From: CALVZT01 sp964368755
Lineage (GTDB): Bacteria; Bacillota; Clostridia; Christensenellales; UBA1242
DNA: 64,000 nucleotides
Direction of reading: 5' to 3'
Assembly: GCA_964368755.1 (NCBI GenBank)
Contig: CAYJCR010000005.1
Coordinates: 27,206-91,205, forward strand
Shown here in pieces: positions 60,681-64,000 of the stretch. Numbering within the stretch: the first letter of the stretch is position 1; every line of letters begins with the position of its first letter. The position numbers and the translations under genes are program-made. The notes under the pieces were generated by a model. It was not told the DNA's origin, did not search any database, and worked only from the letters and a program-made list of their open reading frames with translations.

Positions 60681-62399
60681 ATGAAAATATCAAAATTGGT
60701 TGGCGAGAGAACAAAACAGGCTCCAAATAATGCACAACTTATAAGCCATGCATATATGTTGAGGGCTGGATATATCAAGCAAGTTGCTACTGGTATATAT
60801 ACTTTGCTTATGCCAGCAAAGAAAAGTATTCTCAAGATTGAGAATATTATAAGAGAAGAGATGGACGCTCTAGATGGTCAGGAGATGCTATTCCCAGTAG
60901 TTATGCCAAGAGAATTGTGGGATGAAAGTGGCAGATATACCTCCATCGGTGATGAGATGGCTAGATTCCAAGACAGAAGCAATCATGATATGGTGCTTGG
61001 TATGACTCATGAAGAGGCTGCAGTACACGCATGCCGCAATATAGTTAAGAGTTATGATCAATTGCCTTGTATGGTATATCAAATACAGACAAAGTTCAGA
61101 GATGAGCCAAGAAGTCGTGGTGGACTCATAAGAGTAAGAGAGTTCACTATGAAAGATGCTTATTCTTTCCATACTTCTCAAGAAGATTTGGAGAAGTTCT
61201 ATCAGAAAGCATATGATGCTTATTTTAGGATATTCAAACGTATCGGAATGAAGAATGTTGTAGCTGTCAAGAGTGATACTGGTATGATGGGTGGAAGTGT
61301 TGCGCATGAGTTTATGCTACTTACACCAGCCGGAGAAGATACAATAGTATTGTGCGACAACTGTGATTACAAGGCAAATATGGAAGTTGCAGTTGGAGAA
61401 CTAGACAAACATCCTTCACAATCCAAGGCTCTTGAAGAGGTCTTTACTGGCGATGATTCGACTATCGAAGAAGTCTGTAAACTTCTCAATGTTGAGCCAT
61501 ATCAGACACTCAAAGCCGTCAGTTATGCAGTCAAAGGCGATACAGACAAGGGTGTGCTTGTATTTATACGAGGCGACCTAGAAGTCAATGAAGTTAAACT
61601 CAAGAGCGTAATAAAACAAGATATTGTTCCAAATGATTTGACTGACAACAAAGACATAATTGCTGGATATATTGGACCAAAGGGCTTGCAATTGTCTAAC
61701 ACTACAATTATTTTTGATAAGTCGCTAGAAGGTGAGCATAATCTTGTATGTGGTGCCAATAAGAAAGGCTATCACTTGGCTAATTTTGATATGACAAGAG
61801 ATATTGATGTCAAAGAGTTCTTTGATGTGGCTAAGATCAAAGAAGGTTCTGTATGTAAAGTTTGTGGCAAAGGACATCTTAGACTAAGCCGTGGTATTGA
61901 GATAGGTAATATATTCCAACTTGGAACAAAATATTCTGCCAAGATGGGTATGACAGTTCATGATAAAGATGGTAACGAAATCAATCCTATTATGGGTTGT
62001 TATGGTATAGGAGTAGGAAGAGCGCTTGCAAGTATTGTTGAGGAATCTAGCGATGACAAAGGTATGGTACTTCCTACGCAGATTGCTCCATGGCAAGTAT
62101 ATCTATGTCCATTGCGTTATGATGATGAAAAGGTTAGATCTCAGACAGACAAATTGTATGATGATATGCGTGCTGTTGGTATCGAAGTTATCCTAGATGA
62201 TAGACAAGTGTCTGCTGGTGTTAAATTTGCAGACAGTGAACTTATGGGTATCCCACTAAGAGTAGTGGTAAGTCCAAGGAGTCTTGAGAACAATCAGACC
62301 GAATTGTCGTATAGGGCTACTGGTGAGAAAGAAATGGTCGATACGAAAGACATTATCAACAAAGTATTAGCAATTATTGATGATTCACGTAGGGGCTAA
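60681..62399 (+). CDS. proS: Prolyl-tRNA synthetase
   Basis: This 572-residue class II synthetase charges tRNA-Pro and is the bacterial type with an editing insertion between motifs 2 and 3 (about 225-385). Motif 1 is near residue 60, motif 2 in KFRDEPRSRGGLIRVREF near 138, GMMGGSVAHEFMLLTP near 205, and motif 3 in GCYGIGVGRALASIVEE near 440. A C-terminal anticodon-binding domain follows (APWQVYLCPLRYDD). In Bacilli proS lies between rseP and polC; here it is after xseB. It has its own terminator. Confidence 0.97.
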   Translation: MKISKLVGERTKQAPNNAQLISHAYMLRAGYIKQVATGIYTLLMPAKKSILKIENIIREEMDALDGQEMLFPVVMPRELWDESGRYTSIGDEMARFQDRSNHDMVLGMTHEEAAVHACRNIVKSYDQLPCMVYQIQTKFRDEPRSRGGLIRVREFTMKDAYSFHTSQEDLEKFYQKAYDAYFRIFKRIGMKNVVAVKSDTGMMGGSVAHEFMLLTPAGEDTIVLCDNCDYKANMEVAVGELDKHPSQSKALEEVFTGDDSTIEEVCKLLNVEPYQTLKAVSYAVKGDTDKGVLVFIRGDLEVNEVKLKSVIKQDIVPNDLTDNKDIIAGYIGPKGLQLSNTTIIFDKSLEGEHNLVCGANKKGYHLANFDMTRDIDVKEFFDVAKIKEGSVCKVCGKGHLRLSRGIEIGNIFQLGTKYSAKMGMTVHDKDGNEINPIMGCYGIGVGRALASIVEESSDDKGMVLPTQIAPWQVYLCPLRYDDEKVRSQTDKLYDDMRAVGIEVILDDRQVSAGVKFADSELMGIPLRVVVSPRSLENNQTELSYRATGEKEMVDTKDIINKVLAIIDDSRRG

Positions 62400-62415
62400 A
62401 CAATACAAAATCTAT

Positions 62416-62450
62416 AGAACAGTCAGCCTATTACTGATTGTTCTTTTGTT
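62416..62450 (+). terminator. Intrinsic terminator after proS
   Basis: Arms 62416-62426 and 62434-62444 form an 11-bp stem with one G-U pair and a 7-nt loop, then a T-rich tail. It separates proS from the RNA gene. Confidence 0.82.
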
Positions 62451-62488
62451 TATAAATAACGCTTAATGATCATATTACAAAAAAACTA

Positions 62489-62517
62489 TTGAATTTTTGT
62501 TAAAAATATGTTATAAT
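62489..62517 (+). promoter_or_regulatory. Extended -10 promoter for the structured RNA
   Basis: TTGAAT at 62489-62494, a 17-bp spacer and a perfect TATAAT at 62512-62517 preceded by TGT. It predicts an RNA 5' end near 62524. Confidence 0.8.
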
Positions 62518-62523
62518 ACAGCA

Positions 62524-63125
62524 TATACATAATTAGAAGACGCAGTATTCTAGTCGGATAATTTTGTTTTCAGGACGATTAAAAGCGTTGAAGGGCATAT
62601 CGATGAAGTTCCTTGTGTTTGCTCTGGTTGCCCAAACCGGGGTGGATGCTGGGAGTTAAGATTATTGGGCGAGCTATAATGGCATATAGCTGCCGACCCA
62701 GTTTTCGTGGAGGTCTAATGCGGTAAGTATGTAGTTTTCTACTTACTGCAATAGAATTAAACCTGCTATGCGGTAAAAAGTGCTGTGTACAGAGTAGCCT
62801 GTCTTGAGTGGAGCATTACGGATTGACATTATTAGCAATAATATCTTGGCCGAGATAGATTTGTGTTGGTTATGAAATGTGGTCTGCAAAAAAGACTAAG
62901 AACAAAATTATCTGTTAAGGAAAACTTCTAGACTGTTGAAGCAATTCTAACTTGTTGGGGATTATAGTGTGGTCTAAGTGGCGATTCAGTTTACTGCCAT
63001 AAGCAGTACGATTGCATTAAAAGGAAACTGTTTGCACGGCGACGGCAAATTGCAATTCGGGGAAAACCTACTGAACCTATGCCGCAAGGTTTACCTAACA
63101 AGTTGTCTTCATAAACTTATGTATT
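62524..63125 (+). ncRNA. ole: OLE RNA (large structured non-coding RNA)
   Basis: This roughly 600-nt segment has no long reading frame, is GC-richer than nearby gaps and sits behind its own strong promoter. I can verify several helices: 62622-62629 with 62635-62642 (two G-U pairs); 62672-62678 with 62685-62691, with GGG/CCC pairing below it; and 62720-62729 with 62740-62749. The length matches OLE RNA, an ornate RNA of anaerobic Firmicutes. In known cases it follows the xseAB region and directly precedes the gene for its membrane partner OapA, exactly as here. OLE forms a membrane-bound ribonucleoprotein linked to stress tolerance. Both ends are approximate; the call rests on context, size and structure, not on a covariance search. 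Confidence 0.78.
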
Positions 63126-63165
63126 TTTTATTATCCAAAATAATGTTTGGAACCAAAGGAATGTT

Positions 63166-63804
63166 ATGAAAAATAATACAGAAAATACCCATAGTACACC
63201 TCCAAAGGAGAATGTACAAATAGATATGCCTACTGACAGTACAGTTGCAAAAAATCATAAAGTGAAAGCGAAATCAAAAAAGCCCTCTGTATGGATATGG
63301 CCTATTAAGATATTTGTACTTGCGCTAGCACTTAGTATAGCGTTCGGAGTATTGTCCGAAGTTGTACTCAATAAAACTGGTCTTATAGTCTCGATAGTAC
63401 TTATACTATTCTTGTTGGCTATAAGCATTGTGTTCGATATGATAGGTGTGGCATTTACATCAACTTCAATTGAACCGTTGTATGCTATGGCATCGCGTAA
63501 GGTGAAGGGAAGTAAGGCTGCGATTGCTTTAGCAAAAAATGCTGATAAGGTTGCTTCGTTATGTTGTGATGTTATTGGAGATATATGTGGTATACTTAGT
63601 GGTGCTGCTGGAGCAGCAATTGCTACAAGGCTCATTATGAATGCCTCAACATCTCAAGCAGTATTGATAGCGACATCTGTAAGTGCAGTTATTGCTGCGT
63701 TGACAGTATTCGGCAAAGCGATGTGTAAGAATATTGCAATAAGCAAATCTACTCAAATTGTTTGTTTTGTCGGAAGAATATTGAATCCATTTATTAAAAA
63801 ATAA
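63166..63804 (+). CDS. oapA: OLE-associated membrane protein OapA
   Basis: This 212-residue protein has a 40-residue hydrophilic N-terminus with a basic cluster (KVKAKSKK), then membrane helices at about 43-68, 72-98, 136-157 and 164-186. Two Asp-Gly motifs, FDMIGVAF near 90 and CDVIGDICGILSGAAG near 134, face or enter the membrane, joined by a basic loop (MASRKVKGSKAAI). This layout and the position right after a 600-nt structured RNA match OapA, which binds OLE RNA and anchors it at the membrane. AAAGGAATGTT precedes the ATG. A strong terminator follows, so RNA and protein share one transcript. Confidence 0.78.
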   Translation: MKNNTENTHSTPPKENVQIDMPTDSTVAKNHKVKAKSKKPSVWIWPIKIFVLALALSIAFGVLSEVVLNKTGLIVSIVLILFLLAISIVFDMIGVAFTSTSIEPLYAMASRKVKGSKAAIALAKNADKVASLCCDVIGDICGILSGAAGAAIATRLIMNASTSQAVLIATSVSAVIAALTVFGKAMCKNIAISKSTQIVCFVGRILNPFIKK

Positions 63805-63819
63805 TTTCGTATATTCAAT

Positions 63820-63850
63820 TGGCAAGTGGGGAAGTCACTTGCCATTTTTT
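63820..63850 (+). terminator. Intrinsic terminator after oapA
   Basis: Arms 63821-63828 and 63836-63843 pair perfectly over 8 bp, plus T63820-A63844, with a 7-nt loop and a six-base T-run. Confidence 0.9.
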
Positions 63851-63874
63851 ATTCGTAATACTAAATACTGTGCT

Positions 63875-63892
63875 TTTGTATATTTATTCACA
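63875..63892. promoter_or_regulatory. ARG box 1 (ArgR/AhrC operator)
   Basis: This 18-bp site fits every fixed position of the ArgR consensus TNTGNATWWWWATNCANA. It is the most distal of four such sites. Confidence 0.65.
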
Positions 63893-63915
63893 CAACATTT
63901 TGTATTTATAAATAT

Positions 63916-63933
63916 GATGAATATTTATGAAAA
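63916..63933. promoter_or_regulatory. ARG box 2 (degenerate)
   Basis: This 18-bp site fits the ArgR consensus except at positions 1 and 15. Its centre is 41 bp from box 1 and 22 bp from box 3, about whole helical turns. Confidence 0.45.
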
Positions 63934-63937
63934 AAAG

Positions 63938-63955
63938 TTTGAATAAATATGCAAA
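63938..63955. promoter_or_regulatory. ARG box 3 (ArgR/AhrC operator)
   Basis: This 18-bp site fits every fixed position of the ArgR consensus. Its centre is 23 bp before the centre of box 4. Confidence 0.65.
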
Positions 63956-63960
63956 AAAGT

Positions 63961-63978
63961 CTTGCATAATTATTCACA
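63961..63978. promoter_or_regulatory. ARG box 4, overlapping the -35 box
   Basis: This site fits the ArgR consensus at all fixed positions but the first. It covers the -35 hexamer and half of the spacer of the promoter at 63962-63990, the right place for repression. Confidence 0.62.
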
Positions 63979-63990
63979 ATATTGTATAAT
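63962..63990 (+). promoter_or_regulatory. SigA-type promoter of the gene beyond the window
   Basis: TTGCAT at 63962-63967, a 17-bp spacer and a perfect TATAAT at 63985-63990. The gene it drives starts after position 64000 and is likely arginine-regulated. Confidence 0.75.
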
Positions 63991-64000
63991 GACTTCACAT

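Noticed and set aside
62524..63125. tmRNA, RNase P RNA or group II intron
   Set aside because: No tRNA-like ends or tag ORF for tmRNA, no GAGGAAAGTCC-type RNase P core, and no intron-encoded protein or domain V hairpin were seen. Size and neighbours favour OLE RNA.
62978..63169. 63-residue ORF inside the structured RNA
   Set aside because: It has no good ribosome site, lies within the conserved 3' part of the proposed OLE RNA and ends at the oapA start; the peptide looks random.

Overview
The window is an AT-rich, densely packed bacterial chromosome segment with almost every gene on the + strand. It reads as core housekeeping DNA of a spore-forming member of the Clostridia. The evidence is a complete spoIIIAA-AH operon, Firmicutes-type gene strings (pta-ackA-yceD-rpmF-plsX-rnc-smc-ftsY, ylxM-ffh-rpsP-khpA-rimM-trmD, rpsB-tsf-frr-uppS-cdsA-rseP, rimP-nusA-ylxR-ylxQ-infB-rbfA-nrnA-truB), a T-box leader and the standard genetic code. 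I cannot name the genus from sequence alone.

Layout. 1-2.5 kb: end of a patatin-like lipase, a GNAT and, convergently, tmcAL. 2.6-4.9 kb: pta-ackA (acetate and ATP production). 4.9-11.9 kb: yceD-rpmF, then plsX-rnc-smc-ftsY. 12-15.3 kb: a serine hydrolase, ylxM-ffh, an embedded tRNA-Thr, rpsP-khpA. 15.4-18.4 kb: rimM-trmD-ylqF-rnhB-yraN. 18.4-21.5 kb: a tyrosine T-box, a Tyr-rich leader peptide, GNAT-tyrS and an APH-fold kinase. 21.6-30.1 kb: rplS, comM-dprA-topA-trmFO-hslV-hslU. 30.2-33.3 kb: tcdA, thioredoxin, rrf2-iscS-iscU. 33.4-36.8 kb: an accessory block with a small YtxH-like protein, a 922-residue protein of unknown function with internal repeats, and a 42-residue companion. 36.9-44.8 kb: ruvX-yrzB, rpsB-tsf, frr-uppS-cdsA-rseP, and a PolC-derived protein that keeps only the N-terminal, OB and proofreading exonuclease domains. 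44.9-52.9 kb: rimP through truB and an AP-endonuclease-like protein. 52.9-58.3 kb: efp and spoIIIAA-AH. 58.4-62.4 kb: asp23-like gene, nusB-xseA-xseB, proS. 62.5-63.8 kb: a roughly 600-nt structured RNA, best explained as OLE RNA, followed by its membrane partner OapA. The window ends in an array of four ARG-box-like operators on a promoter for a gene that lies beyond it.

Most promoters I could read share one design: a TTGNNN -35 box, 17 bp, and a -10 box usually preceded by TG. In three places the -10 box overlaps the 5' arm of a terminator hairpin, which would let the terminator stop the upstream operon while sparing the new transcript.

The most interesting items are the OLE/OapA locus, the polC locus reduced to its exonuclease, the 922-residue unknown with its palindromic promoter, and the two-layer leader in front of GNAT-tyrS. 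pyrH, dxr and ispG are missing from the places where they normally sit in this gene string.
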